Below are positions 1 through 8,737 of a stretch of DNA of 64,000 bases, one piece after another. The notes below the pieces were generated by a model. That model saw only the letters and a list, made by a program, of their open reading frames with translations, was not told where the DNA came from and ran no database searches. The number at the start of each line of letters is the position of its first letter. Positions within the stretch are counted from its first letter, which is position 1. This DNA comes from Sutcliffiella sp. FSL R7-0096 (lineage in GTDB: Bacteria; Bacillota; Bacilli; Bacillales; Bacillaceae_I): positions 3,576,001 through 3,640,000 of the forward strand of contig NZ_CP152003.1 in the NCBI RefSeq assembly GCF_038595065.1, given 5' to 3'. A program made the position numbers and the translations under genes.

Positions 1-27
1 CACTGCACCTGATACTCCGGGGATAAG

Positions 28-186
28 TTAACTTCCTGTTTCTATAAGAATTTCTCCTACTATACCTGTTAGGGATTCTTTTGCAATGTCTGCTGCAGTG
101 TCACTACCAACAGTCAAGATGGTTTCAATTGCAAGATTTTTGCCGGTGTCATTTAGATCTTTTCTTTGATTCTGATTCAAAAGCAT
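28..186 (-). CDS. Small hypothetical protein, possibly cut short by a stop
   Basis: A 52-residue frame runs from an ATG at 184-186, preceded by a GGAG-type ribosome binding site, to TAA at 28-30. The product is acidic-amphipathic (begins MLLNQNQRKDLND, ends EILIETGS). After the TAA the same frame continues to the window edge as LIPGVSGAV, which looks like more protein, so the gene may be a longer one interrupted by a nonsense change, or may simply end here. I recognise no family. The rest lies outside the window. Confidence 0.45.
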   Translation of the reverse strand: MLLNQNQRKDLNDTGKNLAIETILTVGSDTAADIAKESLTGIVGEILIETGS

Positions 187-320
187 TCTCCTTCATTATA
201 TTAGTAGTAATGAGAAAAGGGGACAAGCCCCCTTGTTAAATCATACTATCTTAAACGGATGGTTTCTTTTCCGCTTTATTTGATAAAGTATTATTGTTTA
301 CAAATTAAAATGTGGTTTAT

Positions 321-1421
321 TTATCTCAATATCATTCGATTGAACTGGGATAAAGGGATGGTTTTAATATTTAATTCTTCTGCTCTTTTGAGTAGCTTAT
401 ACTCGTTTCCATCTGTATAGACAATAATGTCGGCTTTTGTGCTATTTGTTCCTTTGTTTACACCAAGTACTTCCAAATGTTGAACAAGGATTTCTTCGAC
501 CCTGTTTTGCGCCCGAATAGGTAACAGAGCAATGTTGATAACTTTCCCTTTCAATTCCGGAATTTTTTTGAACGGGGACTCATTGTTTTCCACTGTAGTA
601 GCGATAGATTTTCGGGTAATAGAGGCTGTTCCTAGATCGAGATCCGACGATACTGCGTCTATAAACCAATCATCAGTTTGAACCTCAATCTCCAACGCTC
701 TTGCTTTAACCAGTTTGCTTCCCGGATTTTCCCCACAAATCAATAAATCAGTTTTAGGCGAAACGCTTCCTGTAACGGTAGCACCACACTTGGTTGCGAT
801 CGCTTGCATAAGGACCCTAGGAAAAGGGCTAGTACCGGTGAAAACCATCCTCTTACCTGCAAATACGTCACATTCCCCTTCCACATTCGCGTTCGCTTCC
901 ACCAAATTTTTAAATTTTTTCGGTGACACTTTATATAATGGTAACCATGTTTGTGGATTTGCCTTTTCTATCACCTCATAGAGCGCATTAACATCATCAA
1001 TCGCTTTATGCGTCAAAGGACGGTTTACTTCGAAATACCGCAGTAAATAGTCCAAGGAATACGAAAACAACTCTGGATTTTCAAGTTTAATGGCCCTAAC
1101 GGAATCATAGCATTCATACTCCTCCCCTAACCATCCATAATGCACTAGAAACTTTCTATCAAATGCAACGTTATGCGCAACTATAGGATACTTATATTTT
1201 TTCACTATTTCTATAAACCGTTCTTTACTCTCTTTGTCTTCACATATATTTGCATACCCTTTTCCCATTCCTAGATGAACTAAACGTATGTCTGCTACTT
1301 CTGCGATATGCTCCGTTAAAACGATTCTTCCGTCTTCCACGACCAACAAGGCAACTTCGTATATACCAGAGTCCACACTAAAATCCAGCGTTTCTATGTC
1401 AAGCAGAATCATGTTTTTCAT
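321..1421 (-). CDS. DEDDh 3'-5' exonuclease with C-terminal BRCT domains
   Basis: The 366-residue protein has an N-terminal DnaQ-like exonuclease fold (about residues 3-160) with all acidic/His catalytic positions visible: D8 and E10 in LLDIET, D88 in HNVAFD, H138 and D143 in HKAIDD. A BRCT domain follows (about 187-258, MVFTGTSPFPR to DDWFIDAV) and a second, weaker BRCT-like segment ends the protein (about 288-366). In known families this pairing is a nuclease used in DNA repair or proofreading, with BRCT for protein or DNA-end binding; the exact role here is inference. It overlaps the upstream gene by 4 bp (ATGA), so the two are translationally coupled. Confidence 0.85.
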   Translation of the reverse strand: MKNMILLDIETLDFSVDSGIYEVALLVVEDGRIVLTEHIAEVADIRLVHLGMGKGYANICEDKESKERFIEIVKKYKYPIVAHNVAFDRKFLVHYGWLGEEYECYDSVRAIKLENPELFSYSLDYLLRYFEVNRPLTHKAIDDVNALYEVIEKANPQTWLPLYKVSPKKFKNLVEANANVEGECDVFAGKRMVFTGTSPFPRVLMQAIATKCGATVTGSVSPKTDLLICGENPGSKLVKARALEIEVQTDDWFIDAVSSDLDLGTASITRKSIATTVENNESPFKKIPELKGKVINIALLPIRAQNRVEEILVQHLEVLGVNKGTNSTKADIIVYTDGNEYKLLKRAEELNIKTIPLSQFNRMILR

Positions 1422-1855
1422 AGTGCTGCACCGATATGAACCTTGAAATTGTCCTGAAGATAATTGTTCAATTCATCTCTACTACTAAATAGCACGGAGA
1501 GTTTTTCAGATGAAAAATGAAAATGATCACTGTATGTACTCTTCCTTATAGTAAAGGTAAGTGACAGGTCTTTTCCCTCTTCGTTTTTGTATTGTATCGT
1601 ATCTTTGTGTACTGCTTTATATTGATGCCTTCCTACTTCTTTTCCGGTTTTTCTTACAATAAATAACGCATCATTCTTAATTTCGTGGAAATGTAGCTCC
1701 TGGTAATCATATAAACCTCTAGAATAAAAAGATTCAGTTCCAGTTTCCAAATGGCTGATCAGCATTTCCTCTCGAGTAAAACCCGTAATATAGACTTTGT
1801 TTTCATGAATATCTATAATTGCACTTTTCAATTCATTTATTCGAGCTTGTAACAT
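1418..1855 (-). CDS. Hypothetical protein coupled to the exonuclease gene
   Basis: A 145-residue soluble protein with no signal peptide or membrane segment, rich in charged residues and beta-type patches, which I do not recognise. Its stop overlaps the start of the downstream exonuclease/BRCT gene by 4 bp, and a GGAGG-type site precedes its ATG, so it is the first gene of a two-gene operon and probably works with the nuclease. No function is claimed. Confidence 0.7.
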   Translation of the reverse strand: MLQARINELKSAIIDIHENKVYITGFTREEMLISHLETGTESFYSRGLYDYQELHFHEIKNDALFIVRKTGKEVGRHQYKAVHKDTIQYKNEEGKDLSLTFTIRKSTYSDHFHFSSEKLSVLFSSRDELNNYLQDNFKVHIGAAL

Positions 1856-2200
1856 TATTCCACCCCTCCATACAATATTTCCCTCTTTATATTACCTTAA
1901 TTTTCCGAATATTTCTTTGTTTTTTTAAAAAACATCCTAAATACTTGAAAGGTTAACTTGTGGGGTGCAAACAGACAAATATTCCGTGTAATTACATATA
2001 AATCTCAATTGAGACACTTGGTATTTCGCCCAAAAAAGACCGACTTTTATTAAGCGGGTCTTTTAAATTACTAAATATCGTTTTATTACACTTATTTTTC
2101 CATGATGCCTAATACCAGTTGTTTCCTCAAGATATATTTTCCATTAAAAAAATCTTATCATGTGGCATATAAGCTTACTTAAGCTAAGCAAGGGGTTATT
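1856..2200. other. Intergenic, one weak hairpin
   Basis: No gene is supported here. The first part (to about 1960) should hold the promoter of the exonuclease operon. Positions 2032-2064 contain an A/T-flanked inverted repeat (AAAAAGACC against GGTCTTTT) that could act as a weak bidirectional terminator. The segment around 2105-2160 is AT-rich and resembles fragments of the repeat family seen further right (AATACCA followed by ATTTTCC). Confidence 0.4.
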
Positions 2201-2776
2201 TTAACATTGAATATTAAACCACCCAGTTTCTCTAGGAAAATCATCTCTTGTTAGTCTAGTACCTGTGATAAGTTCCCTAAAAGATGTGATTGTACCATCG
2301 TGAGAAACCACAAATATTTTTTGGTTTTCTTGCCGTTTGCACCAATTAAGAAATTTCTTAGCTTGTAAGTTGAATTGCAGTTCAGGTAGAGTATTAATTC
2401 CATTAATCCACAATTCCTCTGGAATCTCATTCTGTAAATCAAAGCCTGGAAACTCTTCTTCTATCTTCCTCTTACTTAATATTTCATCACAAGGCAATGT
2501 TTTTCCAGAAGGAACTTGAGGGAATATTCTAGGAGAAACAAGTGGACTTACAATCTTTTTACAATTAACATTTGAACTCCAATAATCAGCTGTTTGTAAA
2601 GCCCTCCTTAAAGGACTAATTACTAAGATATCTTCTTCAGTAAGGGGAAATTGTTCTCTAAGCAACTTAGATTGACTCACCCCTTCAGCAGTAAGTGCAG
2701 GGTCGCAAATTTGCAAGCTCTTTGGGATATCTAAGGTATGTTCACTCTCCCCGTGCCTAATAAATACTAGCTCCAA
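2201..2776 (-). CDS. Histidine phosphatase family protein
   Basis: 191 residues with the branch-1 histidine phosphatase signature RHG at residues 7-9 (FIRHGESEHT), the conserved SPLRRALQTA segment, and the second catalytic histidine in VVSHDGT near residue 160. Family members hydrolyse phosphomonoesters through a phospho-histidine; the substrate cannot be told from sequence. The protein is cytosolic and of usual family length. It is the most downstream member of a run of small minus-strand accessory genes extending to 11 kb. Confidence 0.85.
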   Translation of the reverse strand: MELVFIRHGESEHTLDIPKSLQICDPALTAEGVSQSKLLREQFPLTEEDILVISPLRRALQTADYWSSNVNCKKIVSPLVSPRIFPQVPSGKTLPCDEILSKRKIEEEFPGFDLQNEIPEELWINGINTLPELQFNLQAKKFLNWCKRQENQKIFVVSHDGTITSFRELITGTRLTRDDFPRETGWFNIQC

Positions 2777-2823
2777 ATTATCTCCCTCGCTTTCTCATAA
2801 GCACTAAATCAGTAACCAGAAAA

Positions 2824-3231
2824 CTAATCAAAAGTGATAAAGAACGGCTGATTTTCTATATCAATTATCTTTAACAGTTCTTGTTTATATTCCGTAAAAA
2901 TAATTAACTGTAATGCTTCTTCAAGACTGAAAAATCCTACATCCAAACTTTCATCGCTTGTCATAAGATTGCCTTTTAATGGTTTACCCAACCACCAAAA
3001 GTTACATATATTTTTTCTTGATTCTTGGGATACTCCACAAAATCTTAGGACTTCAATATCTAATCCAGTTTCTTCCTTCACTTCTCTAATTACTGCCTCT
3101 TGAATAGTTTCATTAGCTTCTACAATGCCACCAGGTAATTCCCATCCTCTTGAAGGATCCTTTTTTAACAGTATTTTATTCTTATTATCCCTTATGACTG
3201 CACCGGATGTGAGGGTGAATGGATTAATCAT
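2824..3231 (-). CDS. NUDIX hydrolase
   Basis: 135 residues with a complete Nudix box (GGIVEANETIQEAV then REVKEETGL), preceded by the usual beta strand (RGWELPG). The E residues of REVKEE are the metal ligands. NUDIX enzymes cleave nucleoside diphosphates linked to another moiety; the substrate here is unknown. The ATG at 3231 has an AGGTG site upstream. First of three unrelated-looking NUDIX genes in this block; the three share the motif but little else, so they are not recent tandem copies. Confidence 0.85.
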   Translation of the reverse strand: MINPFTLTSGAVIRDNKNKILLKKDPSRGWELPGGIVEANETIQEAVIREVKEETGLDIEVLRFCGVSQESRKNICNFWWLGKPLKGNLMTSDESLDVGFFSLEEALQLIIFTEYKQELLKIIDIENQPFFITFD

Positions 3232-3415
3232 CTATTACACCTACTTTAATATAGTCCTTTATATTTAATTCCAATAAACTTTTTTATTTAACACCAATTA
3301 CCTAAAAACAGAACAACCTCAAGAAGCCACAAGGTTCTAGCAATTAAATCCACTTGAAAATATATTTGCTCTTCTACTTCTTCATAGTACATACTTCTAA
3401 AAGATTCTCGAAGTA

Positions 3416-3937
3416 TCAGAGCTTCATAATAACATCGTCAACATTATCCCATTCATAAATTAGTTCATTTAAAACTTTTCCACCGATTTTAATTCGAACT
3501 TTTTGAATTAATCTCGCCCCATAATATTCATAAAAATAACGAGTTTTATTTTCTTCAAGAACTTCCACATATATTTTTTCATAACCCAATTGTTTAAAAT
3601 GCAAAAATAGTTCTTTAAGCAGCTTTTTTCCAATTCCTTTTCCTTGATATTCTTCAAGGAGATAAATCGATGTTAAATTACTAGAATTTCCCACTACATT
3701 GGTCTCTCTCTTCCAAGCATCTGCAAAACCTATAATTTGACCTTGATTATTTTCCGCAACAACAACATAAATATGGGTTTTTTCAATATTTTTCTTCCAC
3801 AGTTCTGTTCGTTTTTCATAAGATAAATTGTTTAAGAAATCATTTGGGATAATGCCTTTATAAGTTGTCTTCCAACTATCAACATGAACGTTTGCTATCC
3901 CTGGTGCATCTTCTACTTTTGCTCTTCTTATAATCAT
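3416..3937 (-). CDS. GNAT family N-acetyltransferase
   Basis: 173 residues with the GNAT fold: N-terminal IRRAKVEDAPGIANVHV, the central strand SIYLLEEYQGKGIGKKLL with the Q-x-x-G-x-G/A acetyl-CoA pyrophosphate loop (YQGKGIGKKL), and the C-terminal FYEYYGARLIQK. It transfers acetyl from acetyl-CoA to an amine; the substrate is unknown. It is cytosolic, stands alone with its own upstream spacer, and lies between two NUDIX genes in the cassette-like run. Confidence 0.85.
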   Translation of the reverse strand: MIIRRAKVEDAPGIANVHVDSWKTTYKGIIPNDFLNNLSYEKRTELWKKNIEKTHIYVVVAENNQGQIIGFADAWKRETNVVGNSSNLTSIYLLEEYQGKGIGKKLLKELFLHFKQLGYEKIYVEVLEENKTRYFYEYYGARLIQKVRIKIGGKVLNELIYEWDNVDDVIMKL

Positions 3938-4049
3938 TTCAACACCCCGTTATGTAATTAATCGCTTAAACAAATACTGACACTCTATTCTTCTCAATAC
4001 TATAGTAAGTAAAGTGATCTCAACTCCTATGCTGCTATCGCTCAATTCA

Positions 4050-4562
4050 TTAGGAAATAGGCATCTCCCAATCTTCTAACTCCGCCCATTTAATAATGGG
4101 TTCTCCTTCTTGTGACTTCATTGAACCGACAAATACATTATTATTAGTCATTTTTTTAATGAAGTGATTTATTATTTCAATTGTAGTTGCCGATACATTT
4201 TTATTTGCGACTTCATTTATTTCAATCCACTTTAAAGAACCTTCATCACTTTCAACTAAGGGGTATTGCTTACTTAAAGTACCAAAAAACACATATTGTA
4301 TTCTAATTTCCTCGTAAGCTTTTGTTCTATGTACGATGTATCTGAGAGTTAAATCATGCAGATGATTTCTATTTATTCCTGTCTCTTCTTCTATTTCTCT
4401 TAAACAAGCATTTTTAGGTTCATTTATTTCTATACCTTCTATATGCCCACCTATAGGAACTAAATGTCCAGCAAGAAATGTATCTTGTGATTTTTTTTGA
4501 AGAAATAACACTTGATATTCTTCGTTTATTATAAAAGCGACGGCCAACTGTCTAAGTTTCAA
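4050..4562 (-). CDS. NUDIX hydrolase (TTG start)
   Basis: 170 residues with Nudix box GGHIEGIEINEPKNACLREI followed by EEETGI. It is more insertion-rich than the first NUDIX gene and has a C-terminal extension (MKSQEGEPIIKWAELEDWEM). The start is TTG at 4560-4562, supported by AAAGGGG eight bases upstream. The same N-terminus (KLRQLAV-FIINKE) and the same ribosome binding site recur at 33.1 kb joined to a different protein, so this gene start has been copied elsewhere. Substrate unknown. Confidence 0.85.
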   Translation of the reverse strand: MKLRQLAVAFIINEEYQVLFLQKKSQDTFLAGHLVPIGGHIEGIEINEPKNACLREIEEETGINRNHLHDLTLRYIVHRTKAYEEIRIQYVFFGTLSKQYPLVESDEGSLKWIEINEVANKNVSATTIEIINHFIKKMTNNNVFVGSMKSQEGEPIIKWAELEDWEMPIS

Positions 4563-4654
4563 AACATTGTCCCCTTTCTATTTCAGTTTTAGAATTCTAC
4601 CTGATACTGACCTAATTTTATACTTCTAGATGAAGCATTACGTTTCCTTCCTTA

Positions 4655-4740
4655 TTCCACAATCTGGCCCTAAAATACAAAATGAGCACCGATTCTTATT
4701 AAGAATGGCGCCCGATTGCTGAAGACTCGGTTTCAAGATA
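4655..4740. repeat. MITE-like hairpin repeat, copy 1
   Basis: The segment begins TTATTCCACAATCTGGCCC and ends GGCGCCCGATTGCTGAAG, which are imperfect inverted copies of each other. An internal hairpin (GATTCTT-ATT-AAGAAT inside GCACC/GGCGC) sits between them. It is the best-preserved copy in the first 10 kb and is closely matched at 33215-33293. It lies between two same-strand genes and could also end transcription. It is too short to encode anything. Confidence 0.7.
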
Positions 4741-4792
4741 ACAATACATTTCTTCAACTATAGCTCCTAAATTGAAGAATTCTAAATCTCTT

Positions 4793-5245
4793 TTAGTCGG
4801 GGGTAATTAAACCGTATCTGTTCCTTTTACCCATCCACGAACTAACATCACGCCACTTAAGATTCTTTGCAGAAATCCAGCTATTAGCACCCTGAGTATA
4901 GGTATTTGGTTCCCAATCCAAATCATCAGCCCAATAAAAATAACCTTCGTGTAAAATAAGTTTTGCTTCATAAATGACTGGGTCATAGTTAATTGGACTT
5001 GGAACGATATGAAATTGAGTTACGCCTTCAAAAAGTAATTCAATTGCAGAAGGATTATCATTCTGTCTTTGGAAGAGGATTCGTACATTTGTATCAAGGT
5101 CTGTTGACATGCCCATAGATAAACTTTCGTCTACATAGCTCTCTGTCCACATATATAATTCCTTTAAACAACTATCATGGAATTCACCAAATGTTTCTAA
5201 CAAATTATAAATATCATTCCTATCTTTAAGTTCTTTCCATTCCAT
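4793..5245 (-). CDS. Hypothetical protein
   Basis: 150 residues, acidic, no signal or membrane segment. It begins MEWKELKDRNDIYNLLETF and contains FHDSCLKEL, a short motif seen in small unannotated Bacillus proteins and some immunity-like proteins, but I cannot assign a family with confidence. It is rich in W and Y toward the C-terminus. It sits directly after repeat copy 1 and before a NUDIX gene in the same orientation. Confidence 0.7.
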   Translation of the reverse strand: MEWKELKDRNDIYNLLETFGEFHDSCLKELYMWTESYVDESLSMGMSTDLDTNVRILFQRQNDNPSAIELLFEGVTQFHIVPSPINYDPVIYEAKLILHEGYFYWADDLDWEPNTYTQGANSWISAKNLKWRDVSSWMGKRNRYGLITPD

Positions 5246-5316
5246 AATATCACCATCATTTAATTATTTCTTCTTCTATTAAACTTCCTATTCCTAAGTA
5301 ATAAGTAAAAAGTAAT

Positions 5317-5352
5317 AAGCGATCCACCATGCTACAATTGCCCCTATTTAAT
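5317..5352. repeat. Short hairpin repeat fragment
   Basis: The spacer between two minus-strand genes contains GCGATCCACCATGCTACAAT then TGCCCC, nearly the same as the spacer at 6470-6503. In both, GCGAT pairs with a downstream ATTGC/ATCGC to make a small hairpin. It is a minor variant of the intergenic repeats in this region. Confidence 0.4.
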
Positions 5353-5381
5353 GGAAGAACATAATTAAGGTAAAGCACCAA

Positions 5382-5840
5382 TTAGATTTCACTAGTGAAT
5401 TTCTTAAAATCTTCAATGAAAGGTTTGTTAGTGGGAGAAATATTTTCAGGTAATTCATCTATGTTATAAAACTTAATTTCGGCACTTTCTATTCCATCAG
5501 CTTTAAAATGCCCACTAAAAGTTGAGGATGAAAATACTACATTAACAAAGTAAACCTCGTCACCATTTGGATAAATGTGATGTTGCTGCCCGCCAGAGTA
5601 AACATTTAACAACTTCATTTCCTCAATATTTATATTTGTTTCTTCAAATACTTCTCTTTTTGCGGTTTCTTGAATACTTTCTCCTACATCCATTACACCA
5701 CCAGGTATGCACCAGTTTCCATCATCACTTCTTTTGATCAAGAGAATTTTATTATCTGGATCCGTAACAATAACACCTGCTGCACATATTATCAGTGGCA
5801 TATTCCCTACTGCCTGGCGTAAAGTTTTTATATATTCCAT
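5382..5840 (-). CDS. NUDIX hydrolase
   Basis: 152 residues; Nudix box GGVMDVGESIQETAKREV then FEETNI, preceded by GNWCIPGG. The arrangement (long N-terminal helix, then VIVTDPDNKILLIKRSDDG) is that of the MutT/ADP-ribose pyrophosphatase-like NUDIX group common in Bacillus; the substrate is not predictable. The ATG at 5840 has AAGGTGA upstream. Third NUDIX gene in the block. Confidence 0.85.
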   Translation of the reverse strand: MEYIKTLRQAVGNMPLIICAAGVIVTDPDNKILLIKRSDDGNWCIPGGVMDVGESIQETAKREVFEETNINIEEMKLLNVYSGGQQHHIYPNGDEVYFVNVVFSSSTFSGHFKADGIESAEIKFYNIDELPENISPTNKPFIEDFKKFTSEI

Positions 5841-5933
5841 CTAATTCACCTTCTTTATATGTTAGGAAGTCTGTTTACTACGCTATTGCTCCAAATTGTT
5901 ATTGTAGGTAGTATAGATTGGATTTTTGAGGGT

Positions 5934-6401
5934 TCAACTCTCTATTGAGTCTTCTAATGTTCTTAGTAAAAATTCTCCGAAGCTTGGAAACTCAGTTTCA
6001 AACTTTTGTGCTTCTATTGGTAATCCACGTAAATATGAAACAACAGCAGCGTTATCATCGTTTTCATCCTTCACATTAGAGCAATCTAAACAATAATACA
6101 TATTGTCATAACCAGCAAAATAGAAACAAACCAGGTGTTCGGGGAATCCTTCTTCTTGTCTAAAGTGTTTAGTAATCCAAACCATACTTGGAACTCCACC
6201 TTCTTCAATTCCAAGGCCGTATATTTCTTCTCCAAAAATGTCACCAACACCATATCTTTTTAGAAATAGTCTATAACTACTAGGTAACTTGACGCTTAGC
6301 GTTTCTTCAGCAGAATAAATTAAATCTTCCTGAATTTCACCAATAAAATCTCCCTCATCCGAATGCTTCTCAATGATTTCAAATGCCTTTTTAATAACCA
6401 A
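5934..6401 (-). CDS. SMI1/KNR4 (SUKH) family protein
   Basis: 155 residues with the SUKH core: I-x-x-AEETLSVKLPSSYRLFLKRYG near residues 28-52, then GLG, LVCFYFAGYDNMYYCLD and a C-terminal FGEFLLRTLED. In bacteria these proteins are often immunity partners of contact-dependent or LXG toxins. No toxin gene is visible within the neighbouring genes, so an orphan immunity role is only inference. Confidence 0.8.
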   Translation of the reverse strand: MVIKKAFEIIEKHSDEGDFIGEIQEDLIYSAEETLSVKLPSSYRLFLKRYGVGDIFGEEIYGLGIEEGGVPSMVWITKHFRQEEGFPEHLVCFYFAGYDNMYYCLDCSNVKDENDDNAAVVSYLRGLPIEAQKFETEFPSFGEFLLRTLEDSIES

Positions 6402-6467
6402 TTAATTTCTCCCCTATAGTAAGAAAATTTAAAATAGCTCTCTTAAGTTAAACTGCTCAATTCTTAT

Positions 6468-6506
6468 GTAAGGAGCGATCCACTATGCAACAATCGCCCT
6501 ATGATT
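6468..6506. repeat. Short hairpin repeat fragment
   Basis: GCGATCCACTATGCAACAAT followed by CGCCC forms a hairpin (GCGAT with ATCGC) and matches the spacer at 5317-5352 in sequence and in position between two same-strand genes. Confidence 0.4.
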
Positions 6507-6524
6507 CTTGAAGAAATTCTTGCA

Positions 6525-6974
6525 TCATTCTTGGTCAATATTTACTATGATTTCATCATACAATTCATCATCAATATAAACCTTTAACTTCCATAGTCCC
6601 GATGATGGAAATAATACTGCTGAACGAGCGTGTCCGTTTATGACATCACCACGAGGGGTTAATTGTTCATCTTTGAATGTGATTGGATTTATCACTTCTT
6701 CTTCGCCCTGTTTAAATGCTTTTACTTCCCATTTTTTGTTGGATATACTTTCGGGTCCCCAAAAATGCCACATCCACTTTTGTCCCTTTTCTGTTACAGT
6801 TTTAGGACCGATAATTCCAATACTACCTTCTTTACCGAACATTTCTCCGTACTCAGTTTCAAAGTTGGAAGTATTATCAGACCAAGTTGCCTCTTTAACT
6901 GTTTCTTTCGAAGTACAAGCTACCAACAATAACACCATACATAGCAATGGAAACAAAAATAAACTTTTCTTCAT
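6525..6974 (-). CDS. DUF4871-type lipoprotein
   Basis: 149 residues. A lipoprotein signal peptide ends at the lipobox VACTS near residue 19-22. The mature part has the DUF4871-like core MFGKEGSIGIIGPKTV, KWMWHFWG and LFPSSGLWKLKVYIDDEL. The same core is found twice in the membrane protein at 8738-9769, so the two are paralogues. It should be anchored on the outer face of the membrane. Function unknown; the family is often next to ECF sigma factors in Bacillus, as here. Confidence 0.75.
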   Translation of the reverse strand: MKKSLFLFPLLCMVLLLVACTSKETVKEATWSDNTSNFETEYGEMFGKEGSIGIIGPKTVTEKGQKWMWHFWGPESISNKKWEVKAFKQGEEEVINPITFKDEQLTPRGDVINGHARSAVLFPSSGLWKLKVYIDDELYDEIIVNIDQE

Positions 6975-7022
6975 CTTAATCCCCCTTTATTAATGGCTTA
7001 ACAACTCATAATATTCTTTTTG

Positions 7023-7158
7023 CTTATTCAACAATCCTGCCCTATTACTTAATACCAATTATTTCATATTCTAATAATTCCTTCAATTAGATATTTCTTG
7101 CGGCCATAATAAAAATGGACGCTGATCCTTGTTCCTGGATCGCGCCCTTTCATTGATT
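7023..7158. repeat. Long hairpin repeat, copy 2
   Basis: Starts TTATTCAACAATCCTGCCC, contains AATACCAATTATTTCATATT and ends with the hairpin GCTGATCC-TTGTTCC-TGGATCGCGCCC. The middle block is shared with 8545-8675 and, more loosely, 35275-35405. It lies between two minus-strand genes. Confidence 0.6.
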
Positions 7159-7165
7159 AAGATAC

Positions 7166-7606
7166 TTAATATATCATTCTCTTTGAAAGATAATACTGCT
7201 GATTTTCTTTAGTTGGATGTTCTTCTATCACACCAACTACTTCATAACCATACTTTTGATAAAAATTAGGTGCTTGGAAGCTAAATGTATCAAGCTGAAT
7301 TAGTCTGCAATTATTTTCTCTTGCAAAATCCTCTATCTTTAGTAATAACTCTTTCCCATACCCTTTACCCCTCAGCGATTCATCAACCCATAAGAAATCA
7401 ATATGTAAGGTGTACCAAAAAATTGTTCCTGTTATTCCTCCTAAAATTTTTCCTCCCTCATCCTTTATAATAAAGCTAATATTCTTAACAGGATGTTTTA
7501 CATCGTCAGGTAGTTTAGAAAGATTATGTTCTATTACTTTTTTTCGAATGTATTCACTATCTTCTTGATTCCATTGTTGCGTAATTATCATAATTTCCTC
7601 TCCCAC
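7166..7606 (-). CDS. GNAT family N-acetyltransferase
   Basis: 146 residues with the GNAT pattern: [16 protein letters not shown] is the acetyl-CoA-binding loop (R-G-K-G-Y-G), followed by [23 protein letters not shown], typical of the group that acetylates small molecules. The encoded start [13 protein letters not shown] could also be the internal ATG (MIITQQW, 7591), which has GGAGAGGAAAT-like sequence before it. Substrate unknown. Confidence 0.85.
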   Translation of the reverse strand: MGEEIMIITQQWNQEDSEYIRKKVIEHNLSKLPDDVKHPVKNISFIIKDEGGKILGGITGTIFWYTLHIDFLWVDESLRGKGYGKELLLKIEDFARENNCRLIQLDTFSFQAPNFYQKYGYEVVGVIEEHPTKENQQYYLSKRMIY

Positions 7607-7682
7607 CTAGAAGTCACTGAATTTATATTTTATCATATTTGCTTCTTCAACCTGCTTCGTTACCTAATTAATCCTTTTTCAA

Positions 7683-7752
7683 TTTAATTGTCCTAAAATA
7701 CAAAATGAGCACCTATTCTTCTTCAAGAATGGCGCCCGATTGTTGAAGACTC
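7683..7752. repeat. Hairpin repeat, copy 3 (left end missing)
   Basis: CCTAAAATACAAAATGAGCA then CCTATTCTTCTTCAAGAATGG and CGCCCGATTGTTGAAG closely match 4671-4740 and 33230-33293. The hairpin arms ATTCTT/AAGAAT are intact. The expected GGCCC end at the left is absent. Confidence 0.6.
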
Positions 7753-7777
7753 GATTTCAAGAAAATTATACATTTCT

Positions 7778-8488
7778 TTAACTATACAAACTGCCCTGGA
7801 TGAGGTCTGATAAGAAAGAATCCACATCATCCCTAATCACAACCCCATGCCCTGTACAAAGGATACTTGGCCTAATCTCCCTAAGTTTCTTAAGTCCTTC
7901 CATAAACAACTCAAAATGGTGCTTACTTCTCATCTCCTCGTTTTTTGCCCACTCCGAGATGAACTTTACATATTTATCCTTCATTTCTTTCCCATTGCCC
8001 GCAATTTTTTCATTTGGCAAAGGGTCACCAAAGAAACAAAGGTGGTCCCCACAAAACAAAACACCACTTTCTTGATGAAAAAGAGCAACAGAGCCTGGAG
8101 TATGATGACCTAGGAGGATACACTCCAACCCGTTGATAGCCGCACCATTATCAGGGAGCGTTCCTGTAAGAGTGGTTTTCAGATTTTCCGGCACCAGGCT
8201 GAGATCTTCACTATGAATATAACTTTTTATGTTTTCTAAAAAGGAAAGTCCACCGATGTGGTCTTTATGACCGTGCGTAGCTATGAATGCGAAAATCTCG
8301 TCTTTATTTAGATTAATTTCTGTCAAGGAGGCTTCTAGGTAATCAAAGTGCTCCTCTTTACCAGAATCAATAAGTGTGTAGCCATTATCTCCCATCACTA
8401 AATAACAGTTATTATAGGAATTCCACGATTCATCCCATAAGAGAAAGCCATACACATGATCCGTTATTTTTTCAAAGTAGTATTTCAA
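7778..8488 (-). CDS. MBL-fold metallo-hydrolase
   Basis: 236 residues with the metallo-beta-lactamase metal site: ATHGHKDHIGG (HxHxDH) near residue 70, then H127 (LLGHHTPGSVAL), D in CGDHLCFFGD, and the last His in LCTGHG. The N-terminus (YFEKITDHVYGFLLWDESWN) is that of lactonase/glyoxalase-II-like members. It probably hydrolyses an ester or thioester; the substrate is unknown. Cytosolic. Confidence 0.85.
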   Translation of the reverse strand: MKYYFEKITDHVYGFLLWDESWNSYNNCYLVMGDNGYTLIDSGKEEHFDYLEASLTEINLNKDEIFAFIATHGHKDHIGGLSFLENIKSYIHSEDLSLVPENLKTTLTGTLPDNGAAINGLECILLGHHTPGSVALFHQESGVLFCGDHLCFFGDPLPNEKIAGNGKEMKDKYVKFISEWAKNEEMRSKHHFELFMEGLKKLREIRPSILCTGHGVVIRDDVDSFLSDLIQGSLYS

Positions 8489-8544
8489 AAAAATCCCCTC
8501 CCTGTTTACACTCCGGAAAACTCCTCTTTCAACAAAGAGCTGCC

Positions 8545-8675
8545 ATATTGTTTTAATACCAATTATTTCATATTCTAAAAATTCCTACAATAAGTTATTT
8601 TTCATCCTCGCAAAAAAAAAGAGCGCTAATCCTTGTTACAGGATCGCACCCGTTTGCTGAAGATTGAAATGTAAG
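8545..8675. repeat. Long hairpin repeat, copy 4
   Basis: AATACCAATTATTTCATATT is shared exactly with copy 2, followed by AAAAATTCCTACAATAAG and the hairpin GCGCTAATCC-TTGTTAC-AGGATCGC, ending CCCGTTTGCTGAAG. It is between two minus-strand genes. Confidence 0.6.
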
Positions 8676-8737
8676 GTATAAGTCTGTTTTGCACAGACTA
8701 TAAAGAAAAGCCCACTTTTGTTAAAGAAGAATACGTA

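Noticed and set aside
715-981. Plus-strand open frame of 88 codons opposite the exonuclease
   Set aside because: It is the antisense of a well-supported gene, with no ribosome binding site and no family resemblance.
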